64,000 bases of DNA from Muribaculum sp. (GCA_009775095.1 VSOZ01000006.1:91758-155757); one strand, 5' to 3'. Positions 17,454-26,744 are shown, numbered from the stretch's first letter. Notes: generated by a model not told the origin, from the letters alone. Numbers and translations are program-made.

Positions 17454-17744
17454 ATGAACGAAACAAACAATTGTCCTCAACCTGACAACGTATTTACTGC
17501 AGGACCCTCAGGCAAAAGCCGTGGTGTAGCCGCTCTGCTTGCTATTTTTATCGGTTCTCTTGGCATACAGTATTTCTATCTCGGCAAGACTACTGCCGGT
17601 ATTATCGCTATAATTGTAAGCCTTGTGACTTGTGGCCTTTTCGGAATCATATGGCTTATACAAGGTATACTTATGTTCACCATGTCGCAGGCCGATTTCG
17701 AGCGTAAATACGTATACAGCACGTCCACATTCCCGTTGTTCTGA
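17454..17744 (+). CDS. TM2 domain-containing membrane protein
   Basis: This 96-residue protein has a short polar N-terminus with two cysteines, followed by a TM2 domain: two transmembrane helices joined by a tight turn (GSLGIQYFYLGKTTAG, then IIVSLVTCGLFGIIW). TM2 proteins are inner-membrane proteins of unclear function, common in bacteria. The ATG at 17454 is preferred over an in-frame start at 17391 because the domain's own leader starts here. A good terminator follows. Nothing in the neighbourhood fixes its role. Confidence 0.85.
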   Translation: MNETNNCPQPDNVFTAGPSGKSRGVAALLAIFIGSLGIQYFYLGKTTAGIIAIIVSLVTCGLFGIIWLIQGILMFTMSQADFERKYVYSTSTFPLF

Positions 17745-17773
17745 TAAACTGTTCGATTAATTCGATTCATAGG

Positions 17774-17806
17774 TCCCGGCCCTGCATTTCTCGGTCGGGA
17801 TTTTTT
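17774..17806 (+). terminator. Intrinsic terminator after the TM2 gene
   Basis: TCCCGGCC (17774-17781) pairs with GGTCGGGA (17793-17800), with one G-U, followed by six T. It separates the TM2 gene from the response regulator. Confidence 0.8.
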
Positions 17807-17822
17807 GTAACAGACCATATTC

Positions 17823-18515
17823 ATGTGTATGAATAGAAAACGCATTCTGGTTGTCGAAGACGAAGAAACCCTTTGCGAAGCCCTACGTTTTAATCTTGAA
17901 GAGGAGGGTTATGAGGTAGATGTGGCTTGTAGTGCGGAAGAGGCGCTTACTATGGAGCTTGAAAGCTATTCGCTTGTGTTGCTTGACATAATGATGGGTG
18001 AGCTTAGCGGCACCGGATTTGCGCGTATTATGAAGTCAAAGCCGTCGACAGCTGAAATTCCTATTATATTCTGTACGGCCAAGGATGCGGAAGATGATGT
18101 TCTAAAAGGATTCGAACTCGGTGCCGATGATTATATAACCAAGCCTTACTCCATACGTACATTGCTTGCCCGTGTGGCGGCGGTTTTGCGTCGCAGCGGT
18201 AGGGCTGGAGAGTCACAAAGTGCCGACATGCTTTGCTATAAAACTTTGGCGTTGGATATCGGTCGTAAAAAATGTATGGTCGACGGTTGTGAAGTCAAGC
18301 TACCCCGTAAGGAATTTGAGATATTGGCCACACTTTTGAGCAAGCAAGGGCGTATCTTTTCGCGTGAAGAGCTGATAAGAAAAATATGGCCCGATGAAGT
18401 TGTGGTGCTTGACCGGGTTGTTGATGTCAACATAACTCGTTTGCGCCAGAAATTAGGAGCATATGGCAAGAATATAGTTACACGTTCGGGTTACGGTTAT
18501 GGCTTCATGGAGTAA
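17823..18515 (+). CDS. OmpR-family response regulator
   Basis: The protein has 230 residues and the usual two domains. The receiver domain (residues 1-125) contains the acidic pocket DEE near residue 13, the phosphoacceptor aspartate in LLDIMMG near residue 57, and the lysine in TKPYS near residue 110. The winged-helix DNA-binding domain follows, with LPRKEFEILATLL and VDVNITRLRQKL. The start could be ATG 17823 or 17829. The sensor kinase gene begins inside its last codons (17-base overlap), so they work as a pair. It is not the RprY type; its target genes are unknown. The pair faces a PiT phosphate transporter gene convergently. Confidence 0.93.
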   Translation: MCMNRKRILVVEDEETLCEALRFNLEEEGYEVDVACSAEEALTMELESYSLVLLDIMMGELSGTGFARIMKSKPSTAEIPIIFCTAKDAEDDVLKGFELGADDYITKPYSIRTLLARVAAVLRRSGRAGESQSADMLCYKTLALDIGRKKCMVDGCEVKLPRKEFEILATLLSKQGRIFSREELIRKIWPDEVVVLDRVVDVNITRLRQKLGAYGKNIVTRSGYGYGFME

Positions 18516-19938
18516 ACTTAAGTATTCGCAACGGCTTTTTTTATGGCTTGTAGGTTATTCTCTGTTGCTTGTAGGCTGTTTTGTCGTGTTTCAATACAAC
18601 AGAGAGAAAGCGTTTAAAGCCGAGGAGCTGAATGCACGATTGCAATTGGTCAACGCTCGTCTGCTTTATGAAATATCGCGTAACGGGGGAAATGTGGACT
18701 CCTTGCGCTATGAAGAATTTCCGTTTGATTACCTTAGAGTAAGTGTTATCGATTATAATGGAAATGTCGTATTTGACAACACTCTTGATTCGCTTCCCGG
18801 TTACAGCCATCTTAATCGTGAAGAGATAGCGGATGCATTGAGTGACGGAACAGGCTATACACTACGTCGTCATAGCGAGAGTTCTGACAATTATTATTTT
18901 TATTCGGCGCGTAAAGGCGACGGCATTATAGTACGTTCCGCAATTCCGTATTCGGTATCGTTACATGAGTTGTTGAGCGCCGACTATGGATTTCTTTGGT
19001 TTATGGCTTTTGTGACGCTTCTGATGTGTACCATAGGCTACATGGCAACCCGTAAACTCGGGCGTAATATACAACGTCTCAATCGATTTGCGGAAAGAGC
19101 GGAGAGGGGTGAACGCATATATGATACGGAGCCGTTCTCGCATGACGAACTTGGCGATATATCCAATCATATAGTACGTCTTTATGCACGTCTGCAAAAA
19201 GCCATGGCTGACATAGCTCGTGAGCATAAAGCCACACTGCATGAGGAGCGTGAGAAGATCCGTATCAAGAAGCAGCTTACCAATAATATAAACCATGAAC
19301 TTAAAACTCCGGTGGCATCAATTGTGGTGTGCCTCGAAACGATAATCTCACGTCCCGATATGTCTGATGATAAGCGTGATGAGTTTGTTGCAAGGTGTTA
19401 CAGCAATGCACTGCGGCTGCGCAAGTTGCTCGATGACGTATCGATTGTCACGCGCATGGACGATGGTGGCGCTACCGTTACTAAGGAAAACATAGATCTG
19501 AGCGTCATATTATGTGAAACTTTACATGATTTTGAGGTAAGAGCCGCCGCTGCAGGCATACGTATAAATCTTAATCAGCCTGAAAGTGTTATGATGACAG
19601 GCAATGCGGGATTGTTGTTGTCAGTCTTCCACAATCTGCTTGACAATGCGCTTGCTTATTCAGGGTGTTCGTCAGTTGACATAAATGTAGATGGCAGCGA
19701 TGATAACTACGTTACTGTGTCATTTTCTGATGACGGTTGCGGCATACCTCAGGAACATATTCCACATATATTTGAACGTTTTTATCGTGTGGATAAAGGC
19801 CGGTCCCGAAAAGCGGGAGGAACCGGCCTTGGTCTTGCTATTGTAAAAAATGCCGTAGCGCTGCACGGAGGCAGTATCTCTGTCGAAAATCGTACTCCTC
19901 ACGGACTGGAGTTTGTGTTGACTCTTCGTAAAACATGA
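18499..19938 (+). CDS. Sensor histidine kinase
   Basis: The kinase has 479 residues. There are two membrane helices, near residues 12-32 and 160-182, flanking a periplasmic sensor of about 125 residues. A HAMP-like linker follows, then the H-box NNINHELKTPVASI with the phosphorylated histidine near residue 265. The ATP-binding domain holds the N-box NLLDNALAYS, the DDGCGIP G1 motif and GGTGLGLAIV. The gene overlaps its response regulator and ends only two bases from the convergent PiT transporter gene. The closeness suggests, but does not prove, a role in phosphate sensing. Confidence 0.93.
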   Translation: MASWSKLKYSQRLFLWLVGYSLLLVGCFVVFQYNREKAFKAEELNARLQLVNARLLYEISRNGGNVDSLRYEEFPFDYLRVSVIDYNGNVVFDNTLDSLPGYSHLNREEIADALSDGTGYTLRRHSESSDNYYFYSARKGDGIIVRSAIPYSVSLHELLSADYGFLWFMAFVTLLMCTIGYMATRKLGRNIQRLNRFAERAERGERIYDTEPFSHDELGDISNHIVRLYARLQKAMADIAREHKATLHEEREKIRIKKQLTNNINHELKTPVASIVVCLETIISRPDMSDDKRDEFVARCYSNALRLRKLLDDVSIVTRMDDGGATVTKENIDLSVILCETLHDFEVRAAAAGIRINLNQPESVMMTGNAGLLLSVFHNLLDNALAYSGCSSVDINVDGSDDNYVTVSFSDDGCGIPQEHIPHIFERFYRVDKGRSRKAGGTGLGLAIVKNAVALHGGSISVENRTPHGLEFVLTLRKT

Positions 19939-19940
19939 GG

Positions 19941-22220
19941 TCATACGGTCTGTACCCGTCGTCTTTTGGTACGATAACCGGTATTCAGCAACTTGGCATA
20001 GGCACGAAGATATTTACGTAGTCCCGACACGAGTTCCTGCGTTTCCTGAAGCATATTGAGGTATACATACATCACGGTCATTGCCGAGGTGTCGCCATCA
20101 TGCAGATGGTCATACAAGCGATGGTATATCTCTGCTATGCGATCTTTTATGTCATCACAGCGGTTGCGCAATGTCGGTACCATGTCAGTATCCGATATTT
20201 CAAGGGTCGATATCGTATCGTTAAAGAGCTCGGCAGTCTGAGCGACAATTGCTTCATAGTCCGTGGTATATTGTTTCGGAAGCGGTAGAAAGTTGTTTTC
20301 TACATGTTCTTTGCACATCTCGGTTATACGGCGCAGATTATACAGCATCGACATACAGCAGTTGTTGGACAGATGAAACCATGCGTTTTTTTCGAGAGCT
20401 TTCTCTTTTGACAGCTTGCGCAGACATAAAGTCTCTTTTCTTCGAGCGCTTTTCAATATGTCCTTTTCTTTTTCAAGATTGCGGTCGTAGCGTGACAGCA
20501 CTCCGGAATTCTCTTTTATAAAAGCTTCGGTAATCGAAGTGTAGCTTTGTGACACATATATCATAAACTGCTTTTGTTGGTCTACAACATATGTTTTGAA
20601 TAAATCCCATACGTCGGTATTTTCCGGAGTACTCAATATAGTCTGGAAGAGAATATCTTCTTTTTCTTCAGCTTTTTTCTTGCGAAAACGTCGGTTGCTC
20701 CTTATTAATATGGCTACAGCCGCAGCCGCTAAGGCTATCATGGCCCAATGTCCGCCGAGATGCATAAGGAAGACAAGGATGCCGGCTCCTATGAATGCGG
20801 CTCCTGCCGTAATAAACCATCCGCCTATTACCGAAATTACTCCGGTTATGCGGAATACCGCGCTTTCCCGGCTCCAAGCCCTGTCGGAGAGTGATGTTCC
20901 CATTGCTACCATGAAGGTTACGAATGTGGTTGATAGCGGTAATTTCAATGAAGTACCGAGTGCTATGAGCATTCCCGCGAGCATAAGATTTACCGATGCT
21001 CTTATAAGGTCAAAAGCTGCGCCCTGTTCGGTAACGGATTCCGCACTGTTGAAACGTCGGTTTAACCATATTCTGACTTTGACCGGAGTAACTCTTTTTA
21101 CCCAATTGATTATTGCCAGCGACCACTTTACCAGACGTCGTGCTATGCGTGACGAACCGAACATCTCATCGCCGGTACCGTGACTGCTGAGCCCGATCTC
21201 CGTTTTCGACACATTGCGAGCTTTCTTGGATGTGGCAAGCGATACGACCATTATCAGGCCGGCACCGATCAGAAAATATACCGGAGTATTGGCCGGAAGG
21301 TTCAATGACCCCATCATGAATGTTCTTGGGTCACCGGCGCCATTGGCCACATAATCCTGATAGGAGGAAAGGCCGCTCAGGGGCACACCGATAAAGTTTA
21401 CTAAGTCATTTCCGGCAAATGCCATTGCTAAAGAGAATGTTCCCATAAGTACTATGACTTTAAGTACATTTATTTTGCAGGCATGGAGCAATTGCATAAG
21501 CAGTGTGAAAAATACAAGACAAGATATCAGTATGAGCGGGGTGTTGTCGTTTATCCAGTTTTTAAGATCCGGGGTCATAAACGACAGGTCTTTGATGCCT
21601 TTTATAAGCATAAAATAGATGAGTGCGGTTGAAGCCACACCACCGAATATGCCTATTTTCCATTTTAGACCTTTCCGGTAGTTGAATGAAAAGATTATGC
21701 GTGATATGAATTGTACTATCGTGCCGAAGACAAATGCGATCGCTACCGATAAAAATATACCCAATATTACAGACAGAGCTTTTTCCGTATTCAGAAGGTC
21801 ACTAAGCCCGAGACCCGTAGTGTCGCCGGCCATTTTTAGCAACGACACTACAAATGTGGCGCCCAGAAGCTCAAAGACCATTGACACAGTGGTCGATGTA
21901 GGCATACCTAATGTATTGAATACGTCAAGTAGTATTATGTCTGTCACGATTACGGCCATGAATATACAAAGCAGGTCGTAAAACGAAAAGTGCTCCGGTC
22001 GGAAAATCCCGTGTCGGGCTATGTCCATCATGCCGTTGCTCATGGCCGCACCGATGAATATACCGATAGAAGCTATTATGATTATGTGTTTCAAAGGGGC
22101 GGCTTTTGACCCCATTGCAGAATTTAAGAAGTTGACGGCATCATTGCTTACACCTACAGATAAGTCAAAAACCGCCAATAAAAACAGAAATACAATAAGA
22201 CATAGAAACAAAATATCCAT
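19941..22220 (-). CDS. PiT family inorganic phosphate transporter with C-terminal PhoU-like region
   Basis: This 759-residue protein has about ten or more membrane helices. Two PiT signature repeats are visible: VGVSNDAVNFLNSAMGSKA near the N-terminus, and FAGNDLVNFIGVPLSG in the second half. PiT proteins import phosphate with a cation. After residue 520 comes a soluble helical region of about 230 residues (for example RRKETLCLRKLSKE and CCMSMLYNLRRITE) resembling PhoU-type helical bundles; this join is common in Bacteroidetes. The C-terminus ends RRRVQTV. It is convergent with the kinase gene. A phosphate-uptake role is secure; control by the convergent two-component pair is inference. Confidence 0.9.
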   Translation of the reverse strand: MDILFLCLIVFLFLLAVFDLSVGVSNDAVNFLNSAMGSKAAPLKHIIIIASIGIFIGAAMSNGMMDIARHGIFRPEHFSFYDLLCIFMAVIVTDIILLDVFNTLGMPTSTTVSMVFELLGATFVVSLLKMAGDTTGLGLSDLLNTEKALSVILGIFLSVAIAFVFGTIVQFISRIIFSFNYRKGLKWKIGIFGGVASTALIYFMLIKGIKDLSFMTPDLKNWINDNTPLILISCLVFFTLLMQLLHACKINVLKVIVLMGTFSLAMAFAGNDLVNFIGVPLSGLSSYQDYVANGAGDPRTFMMGSLNLPANTPVYFLIGAGLIMVVSLATSKKARNVSKTEIGLSSHGTGDEMFGSSRIARRLVKWSLAIINWVKRVTPVKVRIWLNRRFNSAESVTEQGAAFDLIRASVNLMLAGMLIALGTSLKLPLSTTFVTFMVAMGTSLSDRAWSRESAVFRITGVISVIGGWFITAGAAFIGAGILVFLMHLGGHWAMIALAAAAVAILIRSNRRFRKKKAEEKEDILFQTILSTPENTDVWDLFKTYVVDQQKQFMIYVSQSYTSITEAFIKENSGVLSRYDRNLEKEKDILKSARRKETLCLRKLSKEKALEKNAWFHLSNNCCMSMLYNLRRITEMCKEHVENNFLPLPKQYTTDYEAIVAQTAELFNDTISTLEISDTDMVPTLRNRCDDIKDRIAEIYHRLYDHLHDGDTSAMTVMYVYLNMLQETQELVSGLRKYLRAYAKLLNTGYRTKRRRVQTV

Positions 22221-22305
22221 AACTTTCTTTTTTGTGCAAAGAAACGCCTATTTTGTTTCAAAAACATTTCAAAATTCTTAACCTTTAATTAAAAGGAGAC
22301 CAATG

Positions 22306-22333
22306 TAAAAAGGCGACCATATGGGGCCGCCTT
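22306..22333 (-). terminator. Terminator of tRNA-Arg
   Basis: On the minus strand AAGGCGGCC (plus 22325-22333) pairs with GGTCGCCTT (plus 22310-22318), with one G-U and a 6-base loop, and runs into TTTTT. It begins one base after the mature tRNA end. Confidence 0.75.
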
Positions 22334-22334
22334 G

Positions 22335-22406
22335 TATTCCCGTGGGGAGTCGAACCCCAATCGATGGAACCGGAATCCATTATTCTATCCATTGAACTAC
22401 GGGAAC
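22335..22406 (-). tRNA. tRNA-Arg (anticodon CCG)
   Basis: On the minus strand a cloverleaf fits: acceptor GTTCCCG with CGGGAAT, a D-arm, an anticodon loop TTCCGGT giving anticodon CCG (reads CGG), and a T-arm GGGGTTCGACTCCCC. The mature RNA is about 72 nt with a G-U first pair and no encoded CCA. A consensus promoter lies upstream at 22429-22460. Confidence 0.92.
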
Positions 22407-22428
22407 AGATTCTCATGATTTCTGTATG

Positions 22429-22460
22429 CAAAAGTACAAAAGTTTTTGTAGTTTTGCAAA
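22429..22460 (-). promoter_or_regulatory. Promoter of tRNA-Arg, back to back with the ung promoter
   Basis: On the minus strand TTTG (plus 22457-22460), 20 bases, then TACTTTTG (plus 22429-22436) is a full consensus match. On the plus strand TAGTTTTG (22449-22456) can serve as the -7 box for ung. The two -7/-33 elements interlock within 32 bases. Confidence 0.7.
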
Positions 22461-22485
22461 TGAAGAATAAACAGAATCACGCCCG

Positions 22486-23160
22486 ATGAATGTAAGAATA
22501 GACCCTACTTGGAAGTCGGAACTTGCCCAAGAATGGGAGAAGCCTTATTTTGAAGAACTTACTGAATATGTAAGAGGCGAGTACCGTAACCCTGCCGTTA
22601 CCGTGTATCCGCCTGCCGCAAAAATATTTTCTGCATTTGACGAATGCCCGTTCGATAAAGTTAAAGTTGTTATTTTAGGTCAGGATCCTTATCACGGTCC
22701 CGGACAGGCCAACGGCCTTTGCTTTTCCGTAGGACCGGGTGTTCAGTTGCCGCCGTCGTTGGTAAACATATTTAAGGAGGTGCAGGATGATTTCGCATTG
22801 CCGGAGGCCCCGACCGACGGCGACTTGTCGCGGTGGGCCCGTCAGGGTGTTCTGTTGCTTAACTCTACTCTTACCGTAGAAGCGCATAGACCTACGTCGC
22901 ATCAGGGTCGCGGATGGGAAACATTTACCGATGAAGTTATTATGCGGCTTAACAATGACCGTGAAAACCTCGTGTTTATACTTTGGGGTTCATATGCTAT
23001 TAAAAAAGGTGCTTTCATAGATCGAAACCGTCACTGCGTTATAACATCGCCTCATCCTTCGCCATTGTCGGCTTACCGGGGATTTTTCGGTTCTCGGCCT
23101 TTTAGCAAAGCAAATGATTATCTTATTCAACACAATCAGACACCAATAGACTGGAAATGA
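22486..23160 (+). CDS. ung: Uracil-DNA glycosylase
   Basis: Ung removes uracil from DNA, the first step of base-excision repair. The 224-residue protein has the family-1 catalytic motif GQDPYHGPGQANG with Asp67, and the HPSPLSA loop with its histidine near residue 190, followed by the RGFFGSRPFS segment. Length and order are normal. Its stop overlaps the start of the next gene (ATGA). It is transcribed away from tRNA-Arg from interlocking promoters. Confidence 0.97.
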   Translation: MNVRIDPTWKSELAQEWEKPYFEELTEYVRGEYRNPAVTVYPPAAKIFSAFDECPFDKVKVVILGQDPYHGPGQANGLCFSVGPGVQLPPSLVNIFKEVQDDFALPEAPTDGDLSRWARQGVLLLNSTLTVEAHRPTSHQGRGWETFTDEVIMRLNNDRENLVFILWGSYAIKKGAFIDRNRHCVITSPHPSPLSAYRGFFGSRPFSKANDYLIQHNQTPIDWK

Positions 23161-23576
23161 ACAATTCTATAACACTTGACGAACGTATAGAAGCGGCTCG
23201 TGCTCTGCGTAAACAGGGCTACAACTGCTCTCAATGTGTATTTATGGTTTTCAATGACGTACACGGACTATCGCCTGAGGATGCTTTTCGTATTATCGGC
23301 GGTCTGGGTGGCGGAGTAGGCGGTCAGCATCATGTGTGCGGTACCGTATCGGCCATGTCAACTGTTTTGAGCAGTGTATATTATGATGTCCCGGCGAAAA
23401 AAATCGCTGCTTATGGCGCGATAAAAGATTGTTGCGGCCGGTTCAGCGACATGAACGGTTCGGTAATATGTGCCGAATTACTTGCCGATACCCCCCGCCG
23501 TAAACCATGTATGGCTTATATAGAAGATTCGATAACTATACTACATAAGTATCTGACAGAATGTGGCGGTTGCTGA
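23157..23576 (+). CDS. C_GCAxxG_C_C family (redox-related cysteine-rich) protein
   Basis: The protein is 139 residues. The family pattern of spaced cysteines and glycines is seen: YNCSQCV, GGLGGGVGGQHHVCGTVSAM, and later CCGRF and CAEL. These small proteins are thought to bind a metal or take part in redox chemistry, but no substrate is known. The gene overlaps ung upstream (ATGA) and the next gene downstream (16 bases), so three or four genes form one operon. The grouping is tight but the functions look unrelated. Confidence 0.85.
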   Translation: MNNSITLDERIEAARALRKQGYNCSQCVFMVFNDVHGLSPEDAFRIIGGLGGGVGGQHHVCGTVSAMSTVLSSVYYDVPAKKIAAYGAIKDCCGRFSDMNGSVICAELLADTPRRKPCMAYIEDSITILHKYLTECGGC

Positions 23577-24817
23577 CATTGACATTGTTGTATGTCATGC
23601 CGACGATAACCGCTTGGGCCGCAGATACGAAGACCGGTATATTCGACTCCCGATTTCGCACGTTGCAAATAGAACTTGAAGGGCGCGACATGTTGCCAGC
23701 CGTAATGACTCTCGGAGGCAACGATACGCTTGTCATCAGTTTTGATGAATTGGCTGAAGATCACAGTTACTTGCGTTATTCACTGACTCACTGCGATGCA
23801 TCTTGGCATCCTTCGGCGTTGGTCTACAGCGAGTATATTGATGGATTCAACGAGGGCGCGATAACTGACTTCGAGTTATCTGAAGCTACAACGATGCACT
23901 ATGTGCACTATCGTATCGTTATACCTGATGACGATATACGAATCAAATTGTCAGGTAACTATCTTTTGAAAGTGTATCGGGAAGAAGATCCGGACAAAAC
24001 CCTGCTGCAAGCGCGATTTTCTGTCAGCGAGAATAGCGTCGGCATAGCGGCCGAGGTCACATCAAGGACCGATATTGATACTAACGACCGTCACCAACAG
24101 TTGATGCTGGCCGTAGATGTGGGGCGGGCACGCGTCAATGACATTTATTCTGATCTAAAAATTGAAATAAGCCAAAACGGACGTCTTGACAATACGGTTA
24201 TGCTGACAGCGCCGCAACGTGTTTCCGGCGGCAAAGCATATTATGAACATATACGTCAACTGATTTTTCCGGCGGGCAATGAGTACAGACGCTTTGAGAT
24301 ATCGTCAGTCACTTATCCCGGCATGAATGTTGCCGGTATCACATACTCGGATCCGTATTATCATGCCGATCTGTACACCGATGCCGTACGTGCCGGTCGG
24401 CCTTATGCTTATGACATGACGCAGCACGGACGTTATAAGATAAGGGAATACAATTCTTCGGAAAGCGACATTCAGGCTGATTACATGCTTACTCACTTCT
24501 CTCTTGACAGTCAGCGAATGACCGGGTATGATATATATATTGACGGAGACCTCGGGTACCGACGCTTTTCCCCGGAGACAAAAATGCATTACAATGATGA
24601 GCTGTCAAGATATAAAGCTGTCATGCTTTTGAAGCAGGGAGCTTATAACTACAGTTACATTGCCGTGCCGTCAGGCTCTGACCGAGGATTCACATCGGTC
24701 GTGGAGGGCGACTTTTATCAGACAGTTAATGAATATACAATAAAAGTATACTATCGTGCGCCGGGTTCGCGTTATGACCGTCTGCTCGGTGTCACTACAA
24801 TATTTTCCGGTAAATAA
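23561..24817 (+). CDS. Type IX secretion system plug-domain protein (DUF5103 family)
   Basis: This 418-residue protein has an N-terminal signal peptide (MWRLLTLTLLYVMPTITAWA) and the typical early segment LRYSLTHCDASWHPS. The beta-rich body ends in DRLLGVTTIFSGK. The family has been linked to the plug of the T9SS translocon SprA. That function is established knowledge; I see no T9SS core gene in this window, although a CHU_C-tailed cargo is present at 59632. It overlaps the C_GCAxxG gene and shares one base with the DUF3109 gene downstream, so translation is coupled. Confidence 0.85.
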   Translation: MWRLLTLTLLYVMPTITAWAADTKTGIFDSRFRTLQIELEGRDMLPAVMTLGGNDTLVISFDELAEDHSYLRYSLTHCDASWHPSALVYSEYIDGFNEGAITDFELSEATTMHYVHYRIVIPDDDIRIKLSGNYLLKVYREEDPDKTLLQARFSVSENSVGIAAEVTSRTDIDTNDRHQQLMLAVDVGRARVNDIYSDLKIEISQNGRLDNTVMLTAPQRVSGGKAYYEHIRQLIFPAGNEYRRFEISSVTYPGMNVAGITYSDPYYHADLYTDAVRAGRPYAYDMTQHGRYKIREYNSSESDIQADYMLTHFSLDSQRMTGYDIYIDGDLGYRRFSPETKMHYNDELSRYKAVMLLKQGAYNYSYIAVPSGSDRGFTSVVEGDFYQTVNEYTIKVYYRAPGSRYDRLLGVTTIFSGK

Positions 24818-25425
24818 TGGAAGAAAAAGAAGAAATCATGCTACAGATACAGGATAAACTCGTAAGTCTTGATCTTGCCGAACGCTATTTCTGCTGCGAT
24901 CTTGACAAGTGTCTCGGCGAATGCTGCATAGAGGGCGACGCCGGTGCTCCCATAACCCGGGAGGAGTACGAAAAGTTGAAAGAGATACTGCCTATAGTTT
25001 ATGATGACCTTACACCTGCGGCCCGCAGGGAGATTGAGGAAAATGGAGTAGGGTACATTGATGAAGAGGGCGATCTCGTGACATCTATAGTTGATGGAAA
25101 GAATTGTGTGTTCACATGCTATGGCGAAGGTGGCATGTGCTATTGCGCTATTGAGAAGGCTTATCGCGAAGGACGCATACCCGATTTTCGTAAACCCGTA
25201 TCCTGTTATCTATATCCTGTAAGGGTTACAAAATATCCCTCGTTCACTGCCGTTAACTATCATCGGTGGAAAATCTGTAAGGCGGCCGAATTGCTGGGGC
25301 GCAAAGAGGGCATACGTTTATATCGGTTCTTAAAAGAACCACTCTCCGCCTGTTTCGGCAGAGAGTGGTATGATGAGCTTGCACTTGCTTGCGAGGCCTA
25401 TCTCGAACAATACGGCGATCAATGA
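24817..25425 (+). CDS. DUF3109 family cysteine-rich protein
   Basis: The protein is 202 residues. It has many cysteines in metal-site-like groups: CCDLDKCLGECC near the N-terminus, then CYGEGGMCYC, VSCYLYPVR and KICKAAEL. The family is of unknown function; the cysteine layout resembles YkgJ-type zinc or iron-sulfur proteins. The start codon shares its A with the stop of the upstream gene (TAATG). The last 7 bases overlap the convergent TolC-like gene. Confidence 0.85.
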   Translation: MEEKEEIMLQIQDKLVSLDLAERYFCCDLDKCLGECCIEGDAGAPITREEYEKLKEILPIVYDDLTPAARREIEENGVGYIDEEGDLVTSIVDGKNCVFTCYGEGGMCYCAIEKAYREGRIPDFRKPVSCYLYPVRVTKYPSFTAVNYHRWKICKAAELLGRKEGIRLYRFLKEPLSACFGREWYDELALACEAYLEQYGDQ

Positions 25426-26714
25426 GGCTGACTGTAGAACGTCAGTATACGGGTGCGCAGTATTAGTTCATAACGAGCCTGTATGCGCTCGGCGGTTGTG
25501 CGCATGGCTTTTGCTTTTGCCTGCTCGTACTCTGTCGGTGTCGCGCGACCGATATTGTACTTTTCTCTCATGGCTTCAAAAGCTTTGTTTGCGGTATCTT
25601 CAGCGATGATGCTCGCTTTCAGCTTCTTATCGGCTCCATCGGCGCGATAGTAGGCCTGCTGTATTGATTTGAACAGGGTCTGCTCGGCTTGATCATATTG
25701 CAATTGTGCATTTATGCGCTGTACTTTGGCTCTTCTTACAGAATTTCTGGTTGACAGAGCGTCAAATATGGGTATGTTGAGTGAAAAACCGAAATAAGTG
25801 CTGTAGTTATTTTTCATCTGTCGGGCAAAACCGTCATTTTCATATCCGGTGACTTTATAGTAGCTGCTACCTATACCGGCATTGAACGACAGAGTCGGTA
25901 GATATCCGCTTTTGGCAAGCGAGATGTTTTTATCCGAAGCGTCTATATTCAGACGTGCCGCACGCAATGAATGGTTATATTGCAGAGCTGACGCATAGGC
26001 ATCGGCCGGCGATATGATCATTTCGTTGTCCTCGTCAAGCGGCTCCACGTCAAAATCCTCTATGTCATCAAGTTCGAGTAGCTGTGTGAGGTCTACTATG
26101 GCAAGGCGTATGTCGTTGGCTGTCTGCGATAGATTCAGTTCGTCCTGAGCAAGCTGCGCTTTAGCTTCGAGCATATCCACTTCCGGTATTTTTCCGGCTT
26201 CGAGCAACGCTTCCTGACGTGTCAACTCATATCGTGAAAGCTCCACTTGATTTTTTGCGACATCATTCAGCTCCTTCGTATACAAGACTTGAAGGTATGC
26301 TGCTATAACATTAAGCGTTATCTCCTCTTTGGCCGCCTCATATTGTTCCATTACAGTAGCGAGATTGGCTTTGGCCAGTGCCACCTGACGTGTTGTCGAC
26401 ATACCGGAAAATAGAGACAGGCTCAATGATGCGCCCCACTGGAAGTTTGACGTATTACGGTCGGCATAGGTGTTTTCAGCTGTAAGACCGCGTCCTATGT
26501 TCCATGACTGTCCGGCATTGGCCGAGACAGAAGGGAGGTATCGCGACTTTGCATCGGTAACTGATTGCCGCGATGACAGGCGGTCGGCGTCGCGCATTTT
26601 GACCGTTATATTATTTTCGACCGCGTAGTCTATGCAGCGTTCAAGGCTCCAGTTCTCGGCTGCAGCCATCATGGATACCGACATGAACGCAGCTGTGAGT
26701 ATATGTAAATTCAT
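25419..26714 (-). CDS. TolC family outer membrane efflux protein
   Basis: This 431-residue protein has a signal peptide (MNLHILTAAFMSVSMMAAA) followed by the TolC start NWSLERCIDYAVENNI. Two repeats of long helices (LAKANLATVMEQYEAAKEE; ARLNIDASDKNISLAKSGYL) and a late NIPIFDALSTRNSV strand are typical. TolC proteins form the outer-membrane channel of a tripartite pump. It ends the efflux operon running 31003 to 25419, after the adaptor, two permeases and an ATPase. Confidence 0.93.
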   Translation of the reverse strand: MNLHILTAAFMSVSMMAAAENWSLERCIDYAVENNITVKMRDADRLSSRQSVTDAKSRYLPSVSANAGQSWNIGRGLTAENTYADRNTSNFQWGASLSLSLFSGMSTTRQVALAKANLATVMEQYEAAKEEITLNVIAAYLQVLYTKELNDVAKNQVELSRYELTRQEALLEAGKIPEVDMLEAKAQLAQDELNLSQTANDIRLAIVDLTQLLELDDIEDFDVEPLDEDNEMIISPADAYASALQYNHSLRAARLNIDASDKNISLAKSGYLPTLSFNAGIGSSYYKVTGYENDGFARQMKNNYSTYFGFSLNIPIFDALSTRNSVRRAKVQRINAQLQYDQAEQTLFKSIQQAYYRADGADKKLKASIIAEDTANKAFEAMREKYNIGRATPTEYEQAKAKAMRTTAERIQARYELILRTRILTFYSQPH

Positions 26715-26744
26715 AATTGTCTAAACTTATCTACCTTGCGTTTA

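Noticed and set aside
20596..21183. Long plus-strand frame opposite the PiT transporter
   Set aside because: It is an antisense shadow; the minus-strand protein is clearly the real one.
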